A stretch of DNA of 64,000 nt, from assembly GCA_029783825.1 (NCBI GenBank), contig JAREIK010014560.1, forward strand, positions 1 to 64,000, in the 5' to 3' direction. Source of the DNA: Sapria himalayana (lineage: Eukaryota > Streptophyta > Magnoliopsida > Malpighiales > Rafflesiaceae). Below the pieces are notes generated by a model. It had not been told where the DNA came from, made no database searches, and saw only the letters and a list, made by a program, of their open reading frames with translations. This document shows positions 1 through 14,354 of the stretch, piece by piece (position 1 is the stretch's first letter; each line of letters starts with the position of its first letter). The translations under genes were made by a program, and so were the position numbers.

Positions 1-384
1 AAAGATAGAAAGAGATATACAGATATATAAATAGATAGATAAACAAAAAAATAGAAACATAGACATATACATAGATAGATAAAGGACATATAGAAAGATG
101 CATAGTTATATAATTAAATAGATAGATTATTAAAATGATAGGTGATAGAAAGACATATAGATACATATAAGATATATAGATTGAAAAATGAAGGACAGCT
201 AGATAGAAAAATAAATAGTTATACAGAAAAGACAATTATACATATATAAAAATAGACAAATAGATAGAGATAAATAGATATAGAAATAGATAAAGAAATA
301 GACCAGTATAGATAGACAAATAGAGAGATAGAAAGAAAGATAGTTAGTTCATAGATAGATAGCTTATAGAAAGATAGACAAATA

Positions 385-470
385 AATAGATAGAAAGATA
401 GTTAGATTGATGATAGATAAGACTAATAGACTAATAGACTAATAGACTGATATACTGATTGATAGATAAA
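385..470 (+). repeat. GACTAATA-type block inside the GATA array, copy 1
   Basis: A short run of 'gactaataga' 10-mers follows a recognisable lead-in (tagaaagatagttagattga). The same lead-in plus block recurs at about 7172-7240. Related 'actaataga' blocks without that lead-in lie near 1617-1660 and 20697-20735. This indicates longer-range duplication in the array rather than random tetranucleotide drift. Confidence 0.6.
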
Positions 471-3375
471 GAGATAGACTGATAGATATAAGATTGATTG
501 CATATTAAGAAATACACAAATAGATAGATAGATAGATAGAGAAAGAGATAGATATATAGACAAATAGATAGATAGACATTTAGATACTTAGATAAATATA
601 TACTTTGAAAAATAGACAGACAAATAGAGAGATAATAGATATACAGATAGACAAATGAACAAATAAAAAATAAGACAAATAGACAGATAGACAAATAGAT
701 ATATAGACATAGAGATGGATAGATAAATAGATACCCATATAGACATATAGTCAAAAAGATAGAAAGACTAATTGATAGATAGAGAGATAGATAGATATAT
801 AGACAGATAGATATAGATAGAAAAAAAGAAAGATAGATAGACAGAAAGATAGATAGATAGACAGAAAGATAGATAGATAGATAGACAGATAGATAAGTAG
901 ACATATAGACAGAAAGACTAATTGAAAAATAGATAGATAGAAATATAGACAGATAGTCAAAAAGATAGATAGATAGACAGATAGAGATATCAATAGATAC
1001 ACAAATAGATATACAGAAAAACAAATAGATAAATAAGTAGATAGTGATATAGGTTTATAGATAGATAAAAAGATAGATAGATAGATAAATAGTCAGATTG
1101 ATTGATCACAAATAGACATATAACTTGTTTAAAAGATAGACAAATAGAAAGATAGATAGATAGTTATTTATATAGATAGATAGATATGAAGATAGATATA
1201 AAGACAGATAAATAGATAAATAGATTGATTGACATATAAACAAATTGATAGATTTATGGATAGACTGATAGACAAATAGAGATATACACAAATATTCAAA
1301 TTGACAGATAGAAAAATATATAGATAGACACATAGATAGATAGGCAGTTAGAAATATAGACAGATTGACTGATAGACAAATTGATAGATAGATAAATAGA
1401 TAGATAATGATAGAGATAAATAAATACATAGATATAAAGATAGATAGATTGATAGATAGATAGATATATTGATAGATAGTCAGATATATAGATAAATAGG
1501 TAGAAAGATAGATTGACAGACAAATAAATTGATATATAGATAATCATATAAAAAGATAGTAATATAAAGATATCGACAGATAGATAGAGGGATATTTAGA
1601 TAAAAAGTTAGATAGATAAACTAATAGACTAATAGACTAATAGAGTGATAGACTCATAGTCAGATAGAGAGATAGATAATAGACATAATGATAGAGAGAT
1701 AATTAGATAGTTAGATTGATTGATTGATTGATAGTGATATTAATAGATAGAGAAATAGACAGATAGATAGATATATTGACTGATAGATAGATTGACTAAT
1801 CCACTGATAGAAAGGTAAATAGATAAATATATATACACATAGATAGATACACATATAGATTATTTGACATTTTGATAAATAGTCAAATAGATAGATATAC
1901 AGATATACATATAAATAGATATATAGATAGATTGATTGATTGACAAATAGTTAGATAGACAAATAGACACATAAAAAGATAGACACAAAGATAGACTAAT
2001 AGATAAAGAGGCCAATATGACTGATAGACTAATTGATTTCTATACTTATAAAGAATTTGATGGATAAAAAGCTAGATAGATATACAGATAGATAGATTTT
2101 TTTATATTAATAGACAGATTAAAAAATAGATAGATAGATAGACAAATTGACAAATAGACAAATAGATTGTTAGATAAATAGATATATAGACATATTTATA
2201 GATAGATAAATAGAGATATAGATAGATAAACTGATAGTCAGAAAGATATATTGAGAAATAAACATATAGAGGAAATACAAATACATAGATAGACAGATAG
2301 ACATATAGATAGATAGACAGATAGAAATATTAACATATCGACAAATAGATAGACAGACAAATAGTTAAATAAATAGAAAGACAGATAGATAGATAGATAG
2401 ATAGACAAATATACATATATATAGATAAATAGATATACAGATAGAAAAATAAATAGATAGATAGATTAGATACACATATAGATAGATTGACTAATAGACT
2501 TATATATAGATATAAAGATAGACAGAAAGAATTAAATAATGAAATAAACATAGATAGATAGATAATTTAATAGATTAATAGACTAATTTATAGATAAAGA
2601 AATAAATAGATAGATATATAGACAAATTAATTAATAGAATAATAGATAGATAGACATTTTAACAAATAGTAAAATATACAGATAGATACATAGTCAGATA
2701 GAAAGATAGACAAATGGAAAGAAAGACAGATAAATATATAGATATATAGATAAATAGACATATAGATAGATCAACATATAGATAGATTTAAGATTGACAT
2801 AAAGACAAGTAAACAAATAAACAGACAGACAGATAAATAGATAGACAGATAGAAAGATTGATAAATAGATATGTATATAAATAGATATATAGACTGAAAT
2901 ATAAATAGATAATTAGATATATATACACACAGATAGAAAAATAGATAGATCGATAGATTGATAGTTATATAGATAGATAGATAGACTAATAGACTCATGG
3001 ATAGAAAGATAGATAGTAAGATTGAGAGATGTACAAAGAGGCAAATAAAAAATATATACATATAGGTAAATAGATAAATAGACAAACAAATGTTAGATAG
3101 ATAGACATATTGACAGACAAATAGAGAGATAAATAGTTATAAAGATAGATATTCTGATAGACAACTAGTTATATTGATAGATAGATATATAAATAGATTG
3201 ATAGCTAGATAGGCAAATATATAGATACATAGATAGATAGATTGATAGATACACATATAGTTAGAGAGACATATAGAAAGATAGAGAGAAAGACAAGTAA
3301 TTGATAAACAGATAAATAGATGGATAGATACCTAGATAGATAAATAGACACATAGATTGATTGAATTTTAGATAG

Positions 3376-3406
<31 letters not shown>

Positions 3407-6400
3407 TATAAAAAAATAGATATATAGATATAAATAGATAGATTGATAAATTGCCCGATAGATAGATAAACAGATAGATTCATAGAGAGATTGATAGATA
3501 GATTAATTGATTGATAGATAGATTAATTGATTGATATATAGACAGATTGACTAATAGACAGATAGATCGAAAGATTTATAGGCATATAAATAGATAGACA
3601 GATAGACATATAGACAAATTAAAAAATAGACATATAGAAAGATAGTTAGATTATCAAATTAGATAGATAGATAGATAAGAAAAATGATAGATAGACAAAT
3701 AGATAGATAGCAGATAGACATATAGACAAATAGCAAATAGAAAAAAATACAAATTGATAAAAATATAAATAGACAAGTAAATAGAAAGAAAGAAATATAG
3801 TCATATATATACTAATAGATAGATGATAGACATATGGATAGATAGACATATAGCCAAATAGATTTATAGATAGAAAGTTAGATAAATAGCAAAATAGCCA
3901 GATAGATAGATTAATAGATAGATAGATAGATAGAAAGGCAAGTAGACTAATAGATAAATACCTCGAAAGAAAGAAAGAAAAGATAGATAAATTGAAATAT
4001 AGTTATATAGACTAATAAATTGATAGATAAATAGCCAAATATATGGATAAATAGATAGAAAGATAGATAGATAGATTTACAGATATATATATATATATAT
4101 ATATAGAAATATAGATAAATAGATAGATAGACATTTTCATAGATAGAGAGAGATAGATAGATAGATATATTGATAGATAGATAGATAGACTGATAGATTG
4201 ATAGACATATAGACAAATAGATAGTTAGTCATATAGATAATAGTCAAATAGGCATATTGATAGAAATACATATAGAGATATAGATAGATAAAGAAATATA
4301 TAGATAAAAAAATAGACAGATCATCAAATAGACAGATAGACATATAAATAGATAGATAGATATATAAAATGACAGAAAGACATATAAATAAATCAATAGA
4401 TATTTAGATAGACAACTAGTTAGATAGACCTATAGAAAGATATATAGATAAAAAAATTGATTTGATAGACAAAAAAGATAGATAGGTAGATAGCCATATA
4501 GGAAACTATATAGATAGACAAATATTCAGATAGATCGATATTTTAATAGACAGATATTCAGATAGACATATAGATAGAAAGACAAACACTTATATAAATA
4601 GATAAATAGATAGACAGATAGATATATACAGATAGATAGATTGGTAGAAAAAAAATAGATTGATAAATAAATAAATAGATAGATTGACAAATAGATAAAT
4701 AAATAGATAGAGATATAGATAGATGGATAGATAGTCAGATAGATAGATATATAAAAAGATAGATAAATAAATAGATTGGTAGATAGACAAATAGAAAGAT
4801 AGATATATAGGTAGCTAGTCATATAGGTAGATAGACATATAGACATATATATTATAAATAGATATACAAATAGACAAATAGACTTATAGATTGATAGATA
4901 GATAGTTAGACAAATTGAAAGATATATGGATAGCCAAATAGAGAGATAGAAAAATTAACAGATAGAAAGATAGATAGGTAGATAGGTAGTTAGATAGTTA
5001 TTCAGATATATAGATATATAGATAAACAAATAGATAGGTAGATAGATAGAAACATTGATAGATTTATATATAGAAAGAAAATAAATAAAAATATAGATAG
5101 TTAGATAGATCGATAGACTAAATATATAGATATGTAGATAGATAGATAGACTCATAGACAAAAAGAAAGATAAATAATAGAAAAATAGCCAGATAGTAAG
5201 ATAGACAGATAGGCAGATATATTAATAGATGGATAGAAGATAGATAGATAGATAGATAGACAGATAAACAAATATAAAAATAAACAAATCAACATATCGA
5301 TAATATATAGATAAATAGTTAGATAGACAAATAAAAAGATAGATAGATAAACATTAAGATAGATAGACAAATAGATATATTGAAAAATAGATTGATAGAC
5401 AGATAGATAGAAAAATAAATACATAGATAGACAAAAAGATAGAGAGAGATAATTAGACTGATAGACATATAGACAAATGGGCAGAAAGATAGATAGATAA
5501 ATAGTTTGATAGATATACAAAATAAATAGATAGATAGAAAGATAAAAATATAGACAAATAGATAGATAGATCAATAGATAGACAGACAAATAGCCAAATA
5601 TTTAGATAGACTGATCGATTGATATATAGATAGATAGTTATAAATATAGGTAAATTGAAAGATAAGTAGATATAAATCTAGATGCATAAACAGAATGATA
5701 GATTGACATATAGATAAATAGTCATTTAGACAGAGAGTCAGATAGATAGATAGAAAGATAAATAAATAAAAAGATAGAGAAATAAATAAAGAGATATATA
5801 GATAGACAGATAGACAAATAGATAGATAGATATATCAATAGATATATAGATAAAAATATAGGCAAATAGGTATATAGATAGATGCACAAAAAGATAGGTG
5901 CACAAATAGATAGATATTTAGATTGATAAATATATAAATTAATAGATAGATAATTAGATAGATAAATAGATAGATAATTAGATAGATAGATAGACAGACA
6001 GATAGAAAGATAAATAAATTCATAGATAGATGGACATAGAGATTGGTAGACAAATAGATATATAGATAGATAGCTTTATAGATAGACAACTAGACAGATA
6101 ATGAAATAGATAGAAAGATTGATAGACTGATAGACTGAAAGATGGTAAGATAGATAGATAGATATACAGATAGGTATATATATAGATAGAGTGATAGACA
6201 AATAGATAGATAGATACATAAATAGATACATACATACATATATATATATATACAGACATACCGAATATAGATATAAATAAATAAAAATTGATAGATAGAC
6301 ATATAAATAGATAGACACGTAGATAGATGATAGATAGATAAACAAATAGAAGTTCGACAAATATATAGATAGATATATAAAGATATAGACTGATAGACAT

Positions 6401-6533
6401 ATTGATATTATACAAATAGATGTATAGACACAGATAGATCAATAGATAGATTGGAAGATAAAAAGATAGACAGATAGACACATAGACAGATAGATAGATC
6501 GATCGGTTAGAATATAGGAAGATAGACGGAAAT

Positions 6534-6576
<43 letters not shown>

Positions 6577-7171
6577 TTGTATGTGTGTCTGTAGAAGGAT
6601 AGATAGTTTGTTAGATGAAGAGATAGATACACATATAGACATATAGATAGATAGATAGATAGATAAACAAATAGATAGAGAGATAGACAGACAGATAGAT
6701 ACATAGACAGATAGAGATATTAACTAAAAGTAAGATAGATAGAAAAATTAAACGATAGATAAATATATTAAAAATTAGATAGAAAGATAGATAGAAAAAT
6801 AGATAGATAGACAGATTAATAAATTGATAGACCGATAGACTAAAATCCTGATAGAAAGATTTAGAACAGATAGTTAGACAAATAGACAGATAGATAGCTA
6901 GATGGATAATCTTGTAGATAGATAAATAGTTACAGATAGATAGATAAATTGATAGGCATATAGACATATACACAAATAGATAGATAGATAGACATATAGA
7001 CATATAGAGAGATAGACAGATAGATAGATAAACCAATAGAGAGATAGATAAATAGACATATAGATAGAGAGACAAATAATAGTTAGAAAGATTGAGTAAT
7101 AGGCAGATATATAGATAGAAAAATAGGTATATAGATAGATAGACAAAAATATATATATATAGATATAGAAA

Positions 7172-7240
7172 TAAATAGATAGAAAGATAGTTAGATTGAT
7201 AGATAGACTAATAGACTAGTTGACTAATAGACTAATTTAT
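7172..7240 (+). repeat. GACTAATA-type block inside the GATA array, copy 2
   Basis: It shares about 40 nearly identical bases with 385-440, including the lead-in tagaaagatagttagattga and the following 'gactaataga' repeats. This is a second copy of a longer unit within the array. Confidence 0.6.
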
Positions 7241-8779
7241 AGAATGAGAGATAGACAAATAGATAGATACAAAAAAATAAAGATAGATAGATAGACAAAT
7301 AGATTGATAGAGAGATTGATAGATAGGCTTATATACCTATAGAGAGATAGATATATAGACAGATAAAATTATAGACAAATTGACAAATGTACAGATAGAC
7401 GGCTAAATAGATAAAAAAAATAGAAAGATAGACAAATAGATATATAGACACATTGGCAGATAGATAGATAGACATATAGATAGTTAGATAGACGGCCATA
7501 TAGACAGATAGATAGACATATATATAGTTAAAAATATAGATATATCAATATATAGATAGAAAGAAAGATATATATATATATATATATAGTTAAATAACTA
7601 GATTGGTAGAAAGATAGATAGACAAATATATAAATTGATTTACAAATAGAAAAATAAATAGAGACAGATAAACAAATATATAAATAGGCAGATAGACAGA
7701 TAGATAGAAAGATAGATAGATTGGCAAATAGACGGAGATAGATAGACAAAATGATAGATAGATAGACAGATAGATAGATAAATAGATAGATAGATAGATA
7801 GAAAAAGATAGAGAGAGTTTGATAGATATTTAGATATATAAATATATTGATAGACAAATTGACTGATAGATAGCTAGATAGTTTAAGATTACAAGATAGA
7901 CAGATAGAAAAATAGGCACATATATAGATAATTAGATAGACCTATAGCCGGATAGAGAGATACCCATATAGAAACATAGACAGATATATAGATTGATAGA
8001 TAGATATGTAAACAAAGAGAGATAAATACATATATAGATAGTCATATATATATATATATATATAGAATAATAGACAGATAAAGATAAATAGATATAAAAT
8101 AATTAGATAAATAGATAGACAAATAGATAAATAGATAGATAGACATATACATAGACAAATAGATAGATAGATAAATATGTAGATAGGTAGAGTGCTAGAA
8201 AGACATATAAATAGATAGATAGATAGATATATAGATAGAAAAATAGATAGATAGATAGATAGACAAACACACATATATATTGATAGATTGATAGATAGAT
8301 AGACAAATTGACAGATATATATATATATATATATAAATTAGATAGATAGAGAGATATATAGACAAATAGATAGATAGAAAGATAGATGGTAGATATATAA
8401 TTAGATAAACATAAAGAAAGAAAGATACATAGATAGATAGTTAGAAAGATAGATAGACATATAGACAAATATATAGATAAAGAGCCAAAAATATTGATAA
8501 ACAGATAAAAAATAGATAGATAGAAAAATAGAGAAATAGATAGATATACAAATATATAGATTGATTGTTTGATAGATAAGTTAAAATATAGCCAAATAGG
8601 TAGATAGGTAGATAAGCAGATAGATAGATAGATAGATGATTGATTGATTCATAGAATGATAGATAGATAAATAATTAGATAGATAAATAGATAGATTGTT
8701 TTGTAGATAGAAAGATAGATCGATATATTGATAAACATATAGATCGATAGATAAAAATATAGAATATATATATATATAT

Positions 8780-9053
8780 ATAGATTGATAGATAGATGGA
8801 TAAATAGATAGATAGATGGATAGATAGATGGATAGATAGATAGATAGATAGAAAGGTAGAGAGATAGACAAATAGACATATAGATTTTTAGACAGATAGA
8901 AAGATAGATATATTGATAGATTAATTCATTTATAGATTGGTAGAAAGACAAATAGACAGGTAGATTGATAGATTGATGGATAGATAGATTGATATACAAA
9001 TAGACATTAAGATAGATACATAGATAGAATGATTGTTAGATAGTTAGATAAAT
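8780..9053 (+). repeat. Part of a ~0.8-kb higher-order unit (copy split by LINE)
   Basis: This segment aligns with about 16165-16452 on the far side of the LINE. Shared anchors are 'gatagatggataaataga', 'tagatttttagacagata' (8881 and 16246) and 'acatagatagaatgattg' (about 9018 and 16419). The offset of about 7.37-7.40 kb, minus the ~6.6-kb LINE, leaves about 0.8 kb. That equals the offset between 15.7-16.4 kb and 16.5-17.2 kb in the right half. Confidence 0.65.
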
Positions 9054-9198
9054 ATAGAGGTAGAAGAAGAAGAAGAAGAAGAGGTTTTTTTCTTTGAAAA
9101 ATGCTCTCAACTTTTACAGAGAGAAAATTTGATTTCTAGAGAGAGAAACTGGACTTTTTGAAGTTGAAGAAGGACATTATAAGCTGAATTTGTTGGAA

Positions 9199-10415
9199 AT
9201 GGATTACTTATCCAATAAAAATCCTTTTATGAATTTTTTAATAAGACCGCACAAACACTGCCTTCTTCCTTGGAAATTAATGCAAAAAATATCAGGGAAT
9301 CCTTGATATCGTTTTCTGCCGAAGACTTACAGAAGCACCCTGAGCCTCATAAATATACCCTCGTGGGAAAAATTTTCACATGGGTGATCGCGGATTGATG
9401 ATGTTCGTGCCTTGTTTGATTCATTGAAGCTTAAAATGTTGATTAAAATTGGGCTCATCGACGATAAGCATGTTATGTTACAACTATAATCGGAGAAAGA
9501 TTTTCATCAATTATGGCTTAAAGGCATCTGGTATATCGTGGGTTATCCCATGAGAACATTCAAATGGAGACCTAATTTCTCTACAAAGGAAAAATCTTCG
9601 GCAGCTCTGGTATGGTTTCTGTTTCCCATGCTCCCGATACACTTCTTTGATAAATATGCATTATACCATATTGCATGTATTATATGCTCTCCTCTTCTAC
9701 TCGATGGTGTCACTGCCACACTATCCAGACCAAGTGTAGCAAGAATATGCATGGAGGTGGATTTACAAAAACCCATTCCCTCTAGAATCTGGATTGGAGG
9801 CATGAATGGAGGAGGTTTCTGGCAGCAAGTTGTTCCAGAAAACCTCGCATCTTTTTGTGCATGCTGTAGAAAATTGGGCCACAGTATAGATGATTGCTTG
9901 GTGAGGAAAAAAAGGCCAGAAGATAGGCAAAGGATGGATAATATAATGATGGCAGCAAGGAGGAGGGGAGAGATAGTTAGATATCAAAAAAAAACTCAAC
10001 TTACACTAACTACTTACATAGAAGAACAGAATGAGGGGTTGATGAACTAAAATTAATTGAATATAAGAAGGATAAGGTTGAAGAAGATAAGGAAGCACTT
10101 GTTATAGAGGAAACAAAGAGAAGATAAATGCTTAAGAAAATTGCAGACTTAAATAAAAGGACCAGAACTTACATGAGAAATAAAACACATAAAAATAAAG
10201 GTTGGACAGTCCTTATAGAAGATCACTCGGATGAAGAACTTGAGATAAGAAGTTTGACTTCTCTCTACACGTATGGGGAAGAAAATGAGCAGAAAGCTCA
10301 AACAAATAAAGATGATATAGGCATAGAAAAACTAAAACAGAAAATGGGAAGTAAGTGTTGGGCAATTGAAGAATTAAAAATTATGGCAATTCAAATGGGT
10401 AGGGAATGGAAATGA
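9199..10415 (+). pseudogene. LINE ORF1 (gag-like, DUF4283 + zinc knuckle), disrupted
   Basis: ORF1 of plant L1 elements encodes an RNA-binding nucleocapsid-like protein. Reading across frames, the DUF4283 region begins near 9290 (SFSAEDLQKH, LVGKIF), continues through 'LWLKGIWYIVGYPMRTFKW' at about 9510-9570, and runs into SRPSVARICMEVDL (about 9727-9768) and RIWIGG. A zinc knuckle of CX2CX4HX4C form (CACCRKLGHSIDDC) lies at about 9865-9906. The longest open piece is 9538-10050. A downstream basic/acidic piece, 10128-10415, is probably the C-terminal tail. An in-frame stop near 9489 and frame changes near 9300, 9400 and 10050 break the gene. The start at 9199 is a guess, the first ATG before recognisable ORF1 sequence. 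Confidence 0.85.
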
Positions 10416-10527
10416 GAGAAAGGAGGAGACTTAAGCTCCTTAAAAAAACCAAAGAATATGAAAAAATATATAAATAGAAAATGTGAAACTAAATGCACCA
10501 CTAGAGCACAAGCAAAATACATTAATA

Positions 10528-13500
10528 ATGTTTAATTACATTTATTAGAATATAAGGGGAGTTTCAAATCTCCCCTCTAGAAATAGAATAAAAAAATTGG
10601 TATATATGTATAAGATTAATCTCATAGTATTAGTTGAGCCTATGGTAAATAAAATTCAGCTAGAGGATTATAAAGAATTATTAGGTTTTGAACAAGGGTA
10701 TGCTAATAATAATAGTCAAATCTGGATATTATGGAAAAATAATTTAAATATAAAAATTCTAAAAGAAACTGATCAATTAATTAATTTAATTTTTAGTCAG
10801 GATGTCAAAGAAATAATTAAGATAGTTTATGCAAAAAATAAAAAAGAAGAAAGAAAAGAATTATGAGAGGAAATGCAAAAAATATTTAAAGAAAAGAAGC
10901 CATGGATTATAGGAGGTGATTTTAACACGGTGAGAAATTTTAAAAAAAAGAAGGGTGGAAGACCTCCAAATAAGATATATATGGCTCACTTTAATGATAC
11001 TATAAATAAAACTAACCTAATGGAGGCTAAATTTCTAGGCTCACCTTTTACTTGGTGTATTAACTGGAAAAAGAAAGGTATAATATGGGCGAGATTAGAT
11101 AAAGTTTTATTTAACTTTAAATGGATAGAACAAGTTGGGTTCACAGAAGTGAAACACTTAAATAGAACTTGTTCTGATCACAGCCCGCTTTTAATTTCCA
11201 TTAAAAATATAGTCCCCACAGAAGGATTCTTTAGCTTTCAGAATTCTTGGTGTTTACATCATGACTTCTTGAATAGAGTAAAGAAATTCTGGAATAAAGA
11301 GGTAGCTGGAAACCTGATTCAAATTTTGAATAATAAGCTGTATAGATTAAAATCAGATTTAAAAAAATGTAATAAGAAAACTTTTGGAGATATAAATAAG
11401 AACATTAAAGATACAGAAGAATTTGTTTCAAAAAGAGAGTTAGAATTAGAATTAGATCAAAATATAAATAATAGAAACGCCTTGAGTATGACACAAGCAG
11501 AATTAAAATTAAAATTATTAATAGAAGAAGTTTTTTGGAAACAAAAATCTAAAATTAAATGGCTTAAAGAAGGAGATAACAATACAAAATTCTTTCAAAG
11601 AGTTGCTAAGATTAAATGCCAGAAGCACAGAAATAGAGCCATAAAAGATAATGAGGGAAACTAGATGGATAAGGATACAAATATTCAGGATTATTTTGCA
11701 AAGTTCTTTGAAAAACAATTAAATGGAAAAAGTGAGCTAATAGGAAACACTCTTATACAAAACATAGAAAATAATATCACATCTGAAGATAATAATATGT
11801 TAACCAAATTTTTAGTAGAAGAAGAAATTAAAGTAGTTATTTTCACTATGGACAAGGATAGTGCAGCAAGTCCTAATGGATGGAATAATTGCTTTTTTAG
11901 GTATGCTGGGAGATAATTAAAAAAGATATAGAAAATGCAATAAATAGTATATTTTGCGGAGATAAAATAAGAAAGAAGTGGGGATTTTTTCACATTATTC
12001 TCATTCCTAAAATAGAGAATCTGCAGACAAGGGAAGATTTTAGACCAATAAGCCTTTGTAATTCGATATATAAAATTTCAGCTAAAATATTACAAAATAG
12101 GTTAGCACTAATTCTACCTAAAATTATTTCTAAAGAACAAACATGTTTTTTGAAGAATAGATTAATAATGGAAACATTTGCTTAGCCAAAGAAATGTGTA
12201 GAGAAATAGGAACCAAAACAAGAGGACATAATGTAATAATAAAATTATATTTATCCAAGACATTTGATAGAGTGGAATGAGGCACTCTTTGTTTTATTAT
12301 GCATAAAATGGGTTTTTCTGAAACATGTATAGATTTGATATATAGATGTATATCTAATACATGGGTTAAAATTATTACAAATGGAAAAGGAGGAGAAGAA
12401 ATAAAACTGATTACAGGCTTTAGACAATGAGATCCACTTTCTCCTTTGTTATTCAATATTTATCTGGAAATTTTAATAGTTAATCTTAAAAATAGAATGG
12501 AAAAAGATATTATAGGAACATTTAGACAACCAAAGAATACTCCATTAGTGAGTTGCTTGGCATATGCAAATGACGTAATGATCTTTACTAACGGAAGTAG
12601 TAGATCATTACATAATTTGATGGATTTGTTAAAAGGTCTTGAAACGTAATGTCACTATATAATTTCTCATAAAGCACCAACTGCACTATCTCATAGAATT
12701 AAAAATATTATAGGTTTCTCTCAGAAAAAAGAGATATTATTTATTTGGGATGTCCAGTGTATGAAGGTAGGCTCAAGATCGTATATTTAGAATTTTTAAT
12801 AAATAAATTAAAAAGAAAAATTTTAGGATGGAAGGAAGAATTTCTAAGTATGGAGGGAAGATTAACATTAATAAAACATGTTTTAGAAAGCACATTATTG
12901 CATAATATTATGATTACTCAACCCCCAATTAAATTTATTAAAAAATTTGAAAAAGAATTTTCAAATTTTTTGTGGGGCAAAAAAGAGGGAAAATATAAAT
13001 TACATTGGAAAAAATGGAAAGATTTATGTTATCTTGTTCAAGAGGCTGGTTTAGGCTTTGTTAATCTCATTGATTTAGCAAAAGCATGGGCAAGCAAAAA
13101 ATGGTTGAGATTAAAAGAAAACGATAGCCTATGGTCAGAATTTATGAGAGCAAAGTACTGTATAAATGATGGCACTAATAAATAAAAAAAGATAAGTAAG
13201 AGCTCACAAGTATGGGTTCAAATGCTTAAACAAAGAGAATTGGTTGAGAAACATTCTAAACTCACAAATAAAGGATGGAGATAGACCTTGATGCCAGAAG
13301 GAACGTTCTCACTTAATTCAGCCAAAAATGCAATAAGGAAAAAACAAGAAGAGAAAATATTTTTTAAATGGATCTGGAATAATGATAACCCACAAAAAAT
13401 TAAAACCTTCTTATGGAAAGTCTTATCCAATATTATCCCAATTGATATTAATTTAAAAAAAGAAGGGAATTCAGATTGTTTCTAGATGTGATTGCTGTGC

Positions 13501-14354
13501 AAATGAGATGGAAACTCTTGACCATCTCTTCTCACAGGGTAAAATAGCAGCAGAAATATGGACGAAACTAGAAATAGAAATGCAAATAAAGTATGAACAA
13601 CTTACTCTCAATTGCAGACTTCAGAAATGGCTTAAATTGAAAGCTACAAGCTCTGCTCAAAATTGGATTAAAAATAATGTCCCTCAAATAGCCACCTGGT
13701 ATATCTGGAAGGCCAGAAATAAAAGTAGATTTGAGGGTCAAATCATGTCAATAGAGGATACTTGGAAAGATATAAAAGAGGTGACAAGAAAAATTTCGGA
13801 GTCATATCCATTAAATTCACAGGGCATGAGGCTAGATAAAGATACTTTAAATTACTGGAATTTAAAAGAAAAACTATTTAAATAGTTTAAAATAATATGT
13901 ATAAAATGGGAAAAACCATCGAAATAAAAGCTTTGCTTTAAATACAGATGGCAGCTTTGATCGAGATATAGGAGCAGTAGGAGGAGGAGGCGTAATAAGA
14001 AACTTTGAGGGTAAAGTGATCTTAGCCTTCACGAGGAAGTTTCAAGCATCATCGGCACTACATGCCGAAATATTAGGCTTAAGAGAGGGTATAAAAATAT
14101 GCAAAAATAATGACATTAAAAAAATAGATATTCAAAAAGATTCTAAAATTGTTGTTAATTTAATTAACAAAAAGACATTAATGTGGAGATATGAAGATGA
14201 AATAGAAGAAATTCTACATGAAATAAATACATTAGATTTTACTATAAAACATATTTTTAGAGAGGCTAATGCCATAGTAGATGTATTAGCGAAGGATGGA
14301 AGAAATAAAAGAGATATAAAGTATAATGAATTGACCTCCCAAAAAAATATATAG
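10528..14354 (+). pseudogene. LINE ORF2 (EN-RT-RNase H polyprotein), disrupted
   Basis: This is the L1 ORF2 replicase, which nicks target DNA and copies the LINE RNA. The start is chosen at 10528 because the endonuclease N-terminus follows at once: 'NIRGVSNLPSRNRIKKLV', preceded by a TAG at 10546 where the family has Trp. Endonuclease motifs visible are GGDFNTV (about 10912) and SDHSPL (about 11173). RT begins after 11800: PKIENLQTREDFRPISLCN (about 12007-12063), then a degraded central part, then PLSPLLFNIYLEI (about 12433). The catalytic box reads YANDV at about 12563, where the family has an acidic A/V-D-D, so a metal-binding Asp is lost. zf-RVT is seen as CDCCANEMETLDHLF (about 13490). 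RNase H (13940-14310) keeps NTDGS, AEILGL, DSK and the late Asp. In-frame stops lie at 10546, 10864 (TGA for Trp) and about 11662, with frameshifts near 11910, 12180 and 12650. Confidence 0.9.

Larger units (their letters stand above)
1..9053 (+). repeat. Degenerate GATA/GACA tetranucleotide array, left half
   Basis: The whole stretch is built from short variants of GATA on the + strand (gata, gaca, gaaa, gatt, aata) with scattered AT dinucleotide runs (for example about 3378-3402, 4085-4105, 8758-8781) and a TG run near 6553-6575. No unique sequence longer than a few tens of bases is seen. The complement, TATC, has no stop codon in any frame, so the minus strand gives many long Tyr-Leu-Ser-Ile-type open frames. 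These are compositional artefacts and are not annotated as genes. Internal longer-range repetition exists (see separate entries). The left edge is outside the window. Confidence 0.95.

Noticed and set aside
1..9053. CRISPR-like or GATA-factor binding array
   Set aside because: There are no unique spacers between repeats and the context is a plant genome. GATA motifs are a by-product of the tetranucleotide.
10873..11664. Stand-alone endonuclease gene
   Set aside because: It is the largest open piece of the broken LINE ORF2, and continuity with flanking RT and N-terminal EN sequence is clear.
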